Shown: in pieces, positions 1 through 5,148 of the stretch | Numbering within the stretch: the first letter of the stretch is position 1 | Layout of the letters: each line of letters opens with the position of its first letter | NCBI GenBank assembly: GCA_040508515.1 | Contig: JBEVMS010000191.1 | Coordinates: forward strand, 1 to 5,401 | Length of the DNA stretch: 5,401 nt | Direction of reading: 5' to 3' | From: JBEVMS01 sp040508515 | GTDB lineage: Bacteria; Pseudomonadota; Gammaproteobacteria; Xanthomonadales; Rhodanobacteraceae | Notes under the pieces: model-generated | Databases searched by the model: none | Told to the model about the DNA's origin: nothing | What the model saw: the letters and a program-made list of their open reading frames with translations, nothing else | Position numbers and translations under genes: made by a program

Positions 1-2
1 CG

Positions 3-470
3 CAAGCGCAGGTGCTGGCGCATCAGGTTCATGGGCCGGACAAGCCGTTGCCGGCCGATCTGCGCGCCGAGTTGGGCATTGGCGCGGACGAGCCGGTGCA
101 TTACCGCCGCGTGCAACTGGCCTGCGGCGAGCATGTGCTGTCCCAGGCTGACAACTGGTACGTGCCGGCACGCTTGACCGCCGCGATGAACCAGCAGTTG
201 GAAACCACCGATACCCCATTCGGCAAGGTGGTGATGCCGCTGAAATTCCGCCGCAAAACGCTGTCGGCCCAGTTGCTGTGGTCACCGCTGCCCAGTGGCT
301 GGGAGATGCAGCCTCCGCCGCGTCCGGGCAGCGGTCCGTTGCAGATTCCGGCGCAGGTTTTGCAGCATCGCGCGGTGCTCTACACCGGCAACGACCAGCC
401 TTTCAGCGCGCTGGTGGAAACCTACACCGATCAGGTGCTGGCGTTCGCCTTGGACGGCGGGCGCGATTGA
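3..470 (+). CDS. Chorismate lyase-like (UbiC/UTRA fold) protein, 3' part
   Basis: The reading frame is open to the left edge, so the gene is cut at its 5' end. The GTG at 12 is an internal codon or a poor start with no ribosome binding site in view. Counting from that GTG, 152 residues are visible. A Tyr-Arg-Arg-Val strand (31-34) leads to a Gly-Glu turn and Asn-Trp-Tyr-Val-Pro-Ala-Arg-Leu (48-55). Next comes a Leu-Glu-Thr-Thr-Asp-Thr-Pro-Phe-Gly-Lys block (63-72), and a last strand His-Arg-Ala-Val-Leu-Tyr followed by Val-Glu-Thr-Tyr-Thr (119-139). This order of elements matches chorismate pyruvate-lyase and UTRA ligand-binding domains: an 'R-x-V-x-L ... W-h-x-A-R ... TPLG-like' core and a closing strand with a Glu. 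UbiC uses a Glu in that closing strand for ligand binding, and Glu136 is the candidate here. The fold call is a pattern-based inference. Activity as the ubiquinone-pathway lyase is not shown, and related proteins in Xanthomonadales are, as I recall, mostly left hypothetical. Confidence 0.72.
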   Translation, partial: QAQVLAHQVHGPDKPLPADLRAELGIGADEPVHYRRVQLACGEHVLSQADNWYVPARLTAAMNQQLETTDTPFGKVVMPLKFRRKTLSAQLLWSPLPSGWEMQPPPRPGSGPLQIPAQVLQHRAVLYTGNDQPFSALVETYTDQVLAFALDGGRD

Positions 471-489
471 GCGCGAGGCATTGTCGGTA

Positions 490-702
490 ATGAAGAACCT
501 CACTCCTGGACGCAGTGCGTTTAACCTCATGGGACTGCTGCAATTCGTCCTGTTCTGCACGCTACTTGGCTGGGCAATCGCCAGCCGCTCACGCGTTGTG
601 AATATCGGACTGATGCTGGCCCAACTGGGTTGGCTGGTGCTGGGTTCGGCGACCCTGCTGGCGCGCGCTTATCGGCGGCATCGCGGGAATCGGCGCGGCT
701 GA
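490..702 (+). CDS. Small two-helix inner-membrane protein, unknown function
   Basis: This 70-residue protein has two clear hydrophobic segments, about residues 13-31 and 37-58. They are joined by a very short Ser-Arg-Ser-Arg turn, and the protein ends in a strongly basic tail (Arg-Arg-His-Arg-Gly-Asn-Arg-Arg). By the positive-inside rule the basic turn and tail would both favour the cytoplasm, so the topology is uncertain. The ATG at 490 is preferred because GAGG lies 11 bases upstream (475-478). An in-frame TTG at 481 is too close to that site. It starts 19 bases after the stop of the UbiC-like gene and is probably co-transcribed with it. I recognise no family. The hydrophobic pattern argues for a real gene, since competing frames here are low-complexity and Arg/Pro-rich. 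Confidence 0.6.
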   Translation: MKNLTPGRSAFNLMGLLQFVLFCTLLGWAIASRSRVVNIGLMLAQLGWLVLGSATLLARAYRRHRGNRRG

Positions 703-931
703 CCGCCGGCCCCGTCCAGGCGCTTTGCGACCCATCGCCAACCCTTGCCCGGTGGCGACGAATCGCTGCGTAAGGGCGGTTGAGCCGGTTGTTGCTGGTG
801 ACCGTGCCGCCACCGAGGAATGGGGTGATCCAGTCAATGCGCGGAGGGCCGGCTGGGCCACGCGCCTCATGCGTGGACGGTGCTTGAAGCGCGCTGACCC
901 TCGCGCGCGGCCTCGGCCGGCGCAACGCTAG
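703..931. other. Non-coding gap between converging genes
   Basis: These 229 bases separate the stop of the small membrane protein from the stop of the minus-strand hydrolase. Open frames exist on both strands, but their translations are Arg/Pro/Ala-rich with no hydrophobic core or recognisable motif, as expected by chance in GC-rich DNA. The only structure I can point to is the GC-rich hairpin at 905-923. Confidence 0.5.
905..923 (-). terminator. Possible hairpin terminator of the hydrolase gene
   Basis: The arms CGGCC (908-912) and GGCCG (915-919) pair around a two-base centre. GCG (905-907) and CGC (921-923) extend the stem past one bulged base (920). It lies 8 bases beyond the hydrolase stop codon. 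No T tract follows in the minus direction, so this is a weak terminator candidate and could be chance in GC-rich sequence. Confidence 0.22.
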
Positions 932-1942
932 CTAGGGACTCAGCGCCTCGTCCAGCGCCTGATAGAACCGCTGCGGCGCCTCGAGCATCGGCGCGTGGCC
1001 GAGTCCTTCCAGCGCGATCATGCGCGCGCCGGGAATCGTCGCCGCGGCGGCGCGGCCGAGTGCGGGATAGTTGCCCAACGTGGCCGCGATCGCCGGTGGC
1101 GTGACGTCCTTGCCGATGGCGGTGCGGTCGCGTTGGCCGATGATCAGCACGGTCGGCACGCGGATCAGCGCAAACTCGTAGACCACCGGCTGGTTGTAGA
1201 TCATGTCGTAGGTCAGCGCGCCGGCCCAGGCGACGGTCGTGCGGCCTTCGCCGTGATACATGCCGGCCTGCAGATCGACCCAGCGTTGGTACGCGGGCTT
1301 CCACTGGCCGTCGTAGTAACTCGTGAGCTGGTAGGCCTTGATGCTGGCGGCGGTGGTTTTCAGTTCCGCCTGATACCACTGATCGACACTGCGCCAGGGC
1401 ACGCCTTTGGCCTTCCAATCTTCCAGACCCAGTGGATTGACCAGTACCAGTTTTGTGGTGGACGTGGGGAACATGAGCGCGTAGCGCGTGCCGATCATGC
1501 CGCCCATCGAATGGGCGATCAGTACGGCCTTGTCCACGTGCAGGCTTTGCAGCAGCGCATGCGTATTGGCCGCCAATTGGGCGATGGAATACGCGTAGTC
1601 GCGCGGTTTGGACGATTTGCAGAAGCCGATCTGCTCGGGAATCACCACCCGATAGCCCTGCTCGCGCAAGCGCTCGGCGCTAGCCAGCCAGTAGGGCGCG
1701 CAGAAATTCTTGCCGTGCAGCAGCACCGCGGTCCGGCCGTTGGGCGTGGCCGGCAGCAGATCCAGATACGCCATCTGCAACGACTGGCCCTGGCTGACGA
1801 GGGGAAACACATGCAGTGGGCTGGGGTAGGGATACCCCTGCAACCGCGCGCCGAGGGATTCGGTGGCAATCAGCCGTGTCGGCAGGGCGCCCGCCACGGT
1901 CAGGGCGAGTACGCACAGGCAGGCGTAGCGGCAATCGCGCAT
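932..1942 (-). CDS. Exported alpha/beta hydrolase, substrate unknown
   Basis: The protein has 336 residues from the chosen ATG; numbering below counts from an in-frame ATG two codons earlier. A basic N-terminus (Arg4, Arg7), a hydrophobic stretch at 9-22 and an Ala-Gly-Ala site at 19-21 indicate a Sec signal peptide, hence a periplasmic or secreted enzyme. The alpha/beta-hydrolase fold is complete. It has the oxyanion-hole His-Gly (78-79), the nucleophile elbow Ala-His-Ser-Met-Gly-Gly with Ser147, the acid Asp274 in Gly-Gln-Arg-Asp, and His318 in Gly-Leu-Gly-His-Ala-Pro. The Trp/Tyr-rich stretch at about 178-252 would form the cap that shapes the active site. The fold covers esterases, lipases, peptidases and dehalogenases, and a Ser nucleophile rules out a haloalkane dehalogenase of the Asp type. 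The start at 1942 is preferred because GGGAG lies 6 bases upstream of it, whereas that same site touches the ATG at 1948. The gene is single, divergent from the gene at 2065. Confidence 0.9.
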   Translation of the reverse strand: MRDCRYACLCVLALTVAGALPTRLIATESLGARLQGYPYPSPLHVFPLVSQGQSLQMAYLDLLPATPNGRTAVLLHGKNFCAPYWLASAERLREQGYRVVIPEQIGFCKSSKPRDYAYSIAQLAANTHALLQSLHVDKAVLIAHSMGGMIGTRYALMFPTSTTKLVLVNPLGLEDWKAKGVPWRSVDQWYQAELKTTAASIKAYQLTSYYDGQWKPAYQRWVDLQAGMYHGEGRTTVAWAGALTYDMIYNQPVVYEFALIRVPTVLIIGQRDRTAIGKDVTPPAIAATLGNYPALGRAAAATIPGARMIALEGLGHAPMLEAPQRFYQALDEALSP

Positions 1943-1948
1943 GATCAT

Positions 1949-1953
1949 CTCCC
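1949..1953 (-). promoter_or_regulatory. Ribosome binding site deciding the hydrolase start
   Basis: GGGAG on the minus strand directly abuts the first in-frame ATG (1948) and lies 6 bases before the second (1942). Only the second has usable spacing, so translation most likely begins at 1942. Confidence 0.55.
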
Positions 1954-2051
1954 GGCAGAGGTTGTGCGAAACTAACGCCCATGCTGCTACCGCGTTTGAG
2001 ACGTCGCCGTGACCGCGCGGTTCGCCGCAATCGCCGCGCCGCTCGCTTCTG

Positions 2052-2058
2052 AAGGAGA
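2052..2058 (+). promoter_or_regulatory. Strong ribosome binding site of the DUF1456-like gene
   Basis: AAGGAGA is a near-perfect Shine-Dalgarno sequence, with its GGAG core ending 7 bases before the ATG at 2065. It supports that start over the in-frame ATG five codons later and is the best ribosome binding site in the window. It argues that this hypothetical gene is really expressed. Confidence 0.75.
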
Positions 2059-2064
2059 CACGTC

Positions 2065-2433
2065 ATGACCGATTCCGATATGAACAAGCGGCCCTACCAG
2101 CGTCCTGTGATGCTGCGTGCCGTCGATCCACAGCGGATGAACTGGTTGTGGCGCCTCGTTGTGGAGGTTGCGGATCTGAAAACCACGCAAGTGGTGGATG
2201 CCCTGCACGCCGCTGGGGTGGGTATCAATGCGCAGCGCGTCGAAAGCTGGAGCGGCAGCGATCAGGGCGCGGATTTCTTTCCCCTGTCCATCGCCGAACT
2301 TGAGCGCAACTTGCGTTCGGTGCTGGCGCTACGTCATGCCGAGCAGGAAGTATCCGTCGCGCTGCAAGACGCGGCCGGTACGCCGCATGCGGCGGCATCC
2401 GAAATGCCGCGCGATGGCGACGTCACTCCTTGA
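2065..2433 (+). CDS. Hypothetical protein resembling one DUF1456 (YehS-type) module
   Basis: A soluble protein of 122 residues with no signal peptide or membrane segment. The core at about 24-92 is helical: Met-Asn-Trp-Leu-Trp-Arg (25-30), then Val-Val-Asp-Ala-Leu and Ala-Gly-Val (43-52), Arg-Val-Glu-Ser-Trp (58-62), Asp66, Phe-Phe (71-72), and a closing Leu-rich helix at 76-90. As I recall the family, DUF1456 repeats share this order: Asn-x-x-h-h-Arg, a short helical pair, a conserved Trp, an Asp, a Phe, then a Leu-rich helix. YehS carries two such repeats; here there would be one. The tail from about 100 is Ala/Pro-rich and probably disordered. The family has no established function, so none is given. 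The gene is divergent from the hydrolase and convergent with the chemoreceptor, so it is probably transcribed alone. Coding status is well supported by the Shine-Dalgarno sequence; the family call is tentative. Confidence 0.75.
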   Translation: MTDSDMNKRPYQRPVMLRAVDPQRMNWLWRLVVEVADLKTTQVVDALHAAGVGINAQRVESWSGSDQGADFFPLSIAELERNLRSVLALRHAEQEVSVALQDAAGTPHAAASEMPRDGDVTP

Positions 2434-2477
2434 GTTGATGCATCGCGGTACCGATGCCGCGATACATGCTCATCAAC
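2434..2477. terminator. Hairpin between converging genes, possible two-way terminator
   Basis: Directly after the stop codon at 2431-2433 there are two nested perfect arms. GTTGATG (2434-2440) pairs with CATCAAC (2471-2477), and ATCGCGG (2442-2448) pairs with CCGCGAT (2457-2463) around an 8-base loop. The two stems are separated by 1 base on one side and 7 on the other. The structure lies 26 bases beyond the chemoreceptor stop on the other strand, so it could act for both genes. No T tract follows in either direction, so intrinsic termination is not certain. An mRNA 3'-end stabilising hairpin is an alternative. Confidence 0.55.
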
Positions 2478-2502
2478 GTGGCGCGTTATACCCCTTTCGT
2501 CC

Positions 2503-4128
2503 TCATGCGCCGACGCTGATTGGCGCTTCGGCGATGGCGAACGTGCGTGCGGCTTCTGGCGTGCGTGCGGTGTGCGCTCGATCCGCTGCCGGGTTGTCGG
2601 CAATCTGAAAAAAGCTCACCTGGCGCGTCAGTTCGCCAGCCTGCTCGCGCATCGCGCGGCTGGCGGCGGCGGCCTCTTCCACCAGAGCGGCGTTTTGCTG
2701 AGTGACTTCGTCCAGTTGGGTCACACTGGTATTGATCTGGTCGATACCGCTGGACTGCTCGGCGCACGCGGCCGCGATTTCCACCAGGATGTCGTTGACC
2801 TGTTTGATGCTGCCGTGGATGTCGGCCAGATGTTTGTCGGAGGCATTGGCCAGGCGCATCCCTGCATCCACCTTGTCGGTCGAGTCGTTGATCAACGCCT
2901 TGATTTCGCGCGCCGCGGTGGCCGAGCGCTGGGCCAGGCTGCGCACTTCGGTTGCGACCACGGCGAAGCCGCGGCCTTGCTCGCCGGCACGGGCCGCTTC
3001 CACGGCGGCATTGAGTGCCAGCAGATTGGTCTGAAAGGCGATTTCGTCGATCAGTCCCACGATGTCGCTGATGCGGTGACTGGCTTGCTGGATATCGGTC
3101 ATTGCGCCGACGGTCTGCTGCACCACCGTGGCGCCGATTTGCGTGTGTTGCAGGGCACCTTTGGCCAAATGGTTGGCGTGCCCGGCGTTCTCGGCGTTCT
3201 GCTTCACCGTCGAGGTGATTTGCTCCATCGAGGCGGCTGTTTCCTCCAGGCTGGAGGCTTGCTCCTGGGTGCGTTGCGACAACTCGTCGTTGCCCCGTTC
3301 GATCTGCCGCGAGGCGGTGGCGACCGATTCCGCGCTCTGGCGCACTTCACCCACGATACCGGTGAGCTGGTTGTCCATGCGCTGGAGCGCATGCAGCAAT
3401 TGGCCGACCTCGTCGTTGCTGGTAATCGCTATTTGGTGGTTGAGCTGACCGCTGGCAATGGCATTGGCCAGACCGACGGCGCGCGCGACCGGCGTGGAAA
3501 TGGCCTTGATCAGCACCACCAGCAGCATGACGATGACGAGCAGACCGGCGGCAATCGTGAACACACTGACCAGGCGCGTCTTGGCCAGGGATCGCTCCAT
3601 GATGCCAAAGGTTTCCTGCGCCTCGCGCTTGTTCTCGGCCAGCAAGTTGCTGGTTGCGCTGACCATGGTGGTGTACTCGGGCATCAGCGCTTCGGTTTGC
3701 AGTCGCTGTGCGCCGGCAAAGTCGTTATCGCTGACGTGCTGGACGATCTGCGTGTAAATCGCATCCATGCGTTTGCGACTGGCGATGAACTCCAGCGCGG
3801 CACGGCGTTCTACATCCGTGCTGATGTCGGCCGGATAATAGCCATCCCATGCCGCATCGATTTGCCGGTTCCATCCACTGATCTGAGGTGACAGCGTGGC
3901 GCTCTGACTGGCCTTGCCGTCAAGGATCAAGCGGAAAATGGCGGTGCGGTACGTGGCTTCTATCTCGCTGATCTCGGCAATGCGCAGGATCGGTTCCAGG
4001 TTTGTGTTGTAGATGGCGGCTGTGCCGGCATTGCCGCGCGTCTGGCCGTCGATGCCAATGGCGCCAACGGCGAGCAGTACGGCCGCGCAGAGCGCCAGGC
4101 CGATGATCAATTTGTTACGGATGGTCAT
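2503..4128 (-). CDS. Methyl-accepting chemotaxis protein (transmembrane chemoreceptor)
   Basis: A 541-residue inner-membrane receptor that senses a periplasmic signal and controls CheA kinase through CheW. Order of parts: transmembrane helix 1 (about 7-26), a mostly helical periplasmic domain of about 160 residues (27-185, four-helix-bundle type), transmembrane helix 2 (about 186-208), HAMP (about 209-260), then the cytoplasmic coiled coil. The hairpin tip is the hallmark stretch 361-392 (Asp-Glu-Ile-Ala-Phe-Gln-Thr-Asn ... Gly-Arg-Gly-Phe-Ala-Val-Val-Ala). Two sites fit the methylation consensus exactly: 291-300, with Glu295-Glu296, and 480-489, with Glu484-Glu485. The domain resembles the enterobacterial Tsr/Tar class (36-heptad). 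The C-terminus is an Ala/Thr-rich tail with no CheR-binding pentapeptide of the NWETF type. The ATG at 4128 has AAGG 6 bases upstream. The gene stands alone, without che or flagellar genes in view, behind a sigma-28 type promoter. The ligand cannot be told from sequence. Confidence 0.96.
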   Translation of the reverse strand: MTIRNKLIIGLALCAAVLLAVGAIGIDGQTRGNAGTAAIYNTNLEPILRIAEISEIEATYRTAIFRLILDGKASQSATLSPQISGWNRQIDAAWDGYYPADISTDVERRAALEFIASRKRMDAIYTQIVQHVSDNDFAGAQRLQTEALMPEYTTMVSATSNLLAENKREAQETFGIMERSLAKTRLVSVFTIAAGLLVIVMLLVVLIKAISTPVARAVGLANAIASGQLNHQIAITSNDEVGQLLHALQRMDNQLTGIVGEVRQSAESVATASRQIERGNDELSQRTQEQASSLEETAASMEQITSTVKQNAENAGHANHLAKGALQHTQIGATVVQQTVGAMTDIQQASHRISDIVGLIDEIAFQTNLLALNAAVEAARAGEQGRGFAVVATEVRSLAQRSATAAREIKALINDSTDKVDAGMRLANASDKHLADIHGSIKQVNDILVEIAAACAEQSSGIDQINTSVTQLDEVTQQNAALVEEAAAASRAMREQAGELTRQVSFFQIADNPAADRAHTARTPEAARTFAIAEAPISVGA

Positions 4129-4226
4129 GGATGGCCTTGTCGTCTTTGGTTGTGATTAAGCGCACTAGCGGATGTACCAACTTCCGGAAAGAAGTCGATC
4201 AGGTGCCGACCGCATGCGTCCCTTGC

Positions 4227-4253
4227 GTATCGGCGCGCGGTATGAGTGCTTAA
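4227..4253 (-). promoter_or_regulatory. Sigma-28 (FliA) type promoter of the chemoreceptor gene
   Basis: On the minus strand the -35 element TTAAGCAC (4253-4246) and the -10 element GCCGATAC (4234-4227) are separated by exactly 11 bases. The enterobacterial FliA consensus is TAAAGTTT, 11 bases, GCCGATAA. Seven of eight -10 positions match, as do four of the five leading -35 positions. Transcription would start near 4220, giving a leader of about 90 bases. Chemoreceptor genes are classic late flagellar (class 3) targets, so the site fits the gene. Confidence 0.72.
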
Positions 4254-4295
4254 GAAAGTCGCTACGAATCGACAAACTTTTCGCGTACCTTTCCG

Positions 4296-4310
4296 CGCAA
4301 AAATTTTGCG
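4296..4310. repeat. Short A/T-centred palindrome, possible operator
   Basis: The arms CGCAAAA (4296-4302) and TTTTGCG (4304-4310) are perfect inverted repeats around a single A. The element sits 43 bases upstream of the -35 box of the chemoreceptor promoter and about 240 bases upstream of trpG. It could bind a dimeric regulator or simply be a bent A-tract. No known operator is recognised. Confidence 0.4.
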
Positions 4311-4504
4311 TGTTTGCACGCTCATGCAGGCGCTGTTGAGCCCCATCGTGTGCGCTTAAAAAGGGGGGTAATGACGGTCGCCGCGCACGGCATTTTTCAA
4401 TGCGTGCCTGCTTGCCGCGCCGGGGTGGCGAAGATGGCGTGCGTATCGTCACGGGCCATGACGTTGCGCCAGGCAAACCGTCATCGGCTGCTTAAAGCGG
4501 TGCT

Positions 4505-4542
4505 GCGCTATTATCAGCGCCTCAACTTTTTCGCTGCAGCGA
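4505..4542 (+). promoter_or_regulatory. Two dyads and a possible -10 box upstream of trpG
   Basis: GCGCT (4505-4509) and AGCGC (4516-4520) flank ATTATC. The overlapping TATTAT (4509-4514) could be a -10 box, but no good -35 is found at the right distance. A perfect 12-base palindrome, TCGCTGCAGCGA (4531-4542), follows and ends 9 bases before the trpG start, where a Shine-Dalgarno sequence is expected and none is seen. The dyads are seen directly; the regulatory role is inferred. They do not resemble the TrpR operator core CTAGTTAACTAG. Confidence 0.35.
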
Positions 4543-4551
4543 TAGCCCGTC

Positions 4552-5148
4552 ATGCTTTTGATGATCGACAACTACGACAGTTTTACCTTCAACCTTGTGC
4601 AGTACCTGGGCGAACTGGGGCAGGAGGTGCGGGTGGTGCGCAACGATGCACTGGATGTGGCCGGCATCCGTGCGCTCAAGCCCGATCACATCATGATCTC
4701 GCCGGGGCCGGGTACGCCGGACGATGCCGGGGTATCGTTGCAGGTGTTGCGCGAACTGGCGGGGCAGGTGCCGATCTTCGGTGTCTGCCTGGGGCATCAG
4801 GCCTTGGGGCAGGCGTTTGGCGGCAAGGTGATCCGCGCCAAACAGATCATGCACGGCAAGACGTCGCCGGTGCACCATCGTGGCGAGGGCGTATTCGCCG
4901 GCCTGCCGATGCCGTTTGAGGCGACGCGTTATCACTCGCTGGTGGTGGCCAAGGATTCGGTGCCCGATTGTCTGGAAGTGACCGCCTGGACCGAGCATGC
5001 GGACGGCTCGCTGGACGAGATCATGGGCTTGAAGCACAAGACTCTGGCGGTCGAGGGCGTGCAGTTTCATCCCGAGTCGATCCTGACCCAGCACGGCCAC
5101 GACATGCTGCGTAATTTCCTGGGCCTGCCGTTGAAGTTGGCCGCGTGA
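4552..5148 (+). CDS. trpG: Anthranilate synthase component II (glutamine amidotransferase)
   Basis: A cytoplasmic class I glutamine amidotransferase of 198 residues, the usual length for the family. It releases ammonia from glutamine for TrpE, which turns chorismate into anthranilate, the first committed step of tryptophan synthesis. The family start Met-Ile-Asp-Asn-Tyr-Asp-Ser-Phe is at 4-11. The oxyanion-hole loop Pro-Gly-Pro-Gly-Thr-Pro is at 51-56. The nucleophile is Cys79 in Gly-Val-Cys-Leu-Gly-His-Gln, and His173 and Glu175 in Phe-His-Pro-Glu-Ser complete the triad. TrpG and PabA are hard to separate by sequence, and one protein often serves both tryptophan and folate synthesis; the following trpD favours the trp role. 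The ATG at 4552 is chosen because it gives the family N-terminus, although no clear Shine-Dalgarno sequence precedes it. trpE is not in the window. No leader peptide rich in Trp codons is found upstream. Confidence 0.96.
   Translation: MLLMIDNYDSFTFNLVQYLGELGQEVRVVRNDALDVAGIRALKPDHIMISPGPGTPDDAGVSLQVLRELAGQVPIFGVCLGHQALGQAFGGKVIRAKQIMHGKTSPVHHRGEGVFAGLPMPFEATRYHSLVVAKDSVPDCLEVTAWTEHADGSLDEIMGLKHKTLAVEGVQFHPESILTQHGHDMLRNFLGLPLKLAA

Larger units (their letters stand above)
4129..4551. other. Divergent intergenic region between the chemoreceptor gene and trpG
   Basis: These 423 bases hold no convincing gene. They contain the sigma-28 promoter for the chemoreceptor, an A/T palindrome at 4296-4310, and dyads near trpG. 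The chemoreceptor side (about 4240-4310) is visibly richer in A and T than the flanking genes. The plus frame running through 4314-4919 lacks a family signature and overlaps trpG out of frame, so it is treated as spurious. The deduced leader of the chemoreceptor mRNA (about 4129-4220) also contains short palindromes, TTCCGGAA at 4182-4189 and CGCATGCG at 4211-4218, of unknown meaning. Confidence 0.6.

Noticed and set aside
725..931. A 68-residue plus-strand frame, and antisense frames over the same stretch, in the gap before the hydrolase.
   Set aside because: Arg/Pro/Ala-rich with no hydrophobic core or convincing ribosome binding site. Chance frames are expected in DNA of this GC content.
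995..1975. A 326-residue plus-strand frame opposite the hydrolase.
   Set aside because: The hydrolase on the other strand has a signal peptide, a complete triad and a ribosome binding site. The antisense frame has no recognisable motif.
2572..3891. A 439-residue open frame opposite the chemoreceptor gene.
   Set aside because: It is antisense to a fully supported chemoreceptor. The His/Gly/Arg-rich composition is the usual shadow of GC-rich coding DNA.
4509..4514. TATTAT as a full sigma-70 promoter for trpG.
   Set aside because: No acceptable -35 element lies 16 to 18 bases upstream and there is no extended -10 TG, so it is kept only as part of a low-confidence regulatory entry.
4371..4551. 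A possible trp attenuator leader upstream of trpG.
   Set aside because: Two in-frame TGG codons (4426 and 4435) occur, but their frame has no ATG, GTG or TTG start after the stop at 4372. No terminator with a T tract precedes trpG.
4314..4919. A 201-residue plus-strand open frame starting in the intergenic region and overlapping trpG.
   Set aside because: It overlaps trpG out of frame for more than half its length and shows no domain signature. The G-rich run before an internal ATG (4371) is only 2 bases from it.
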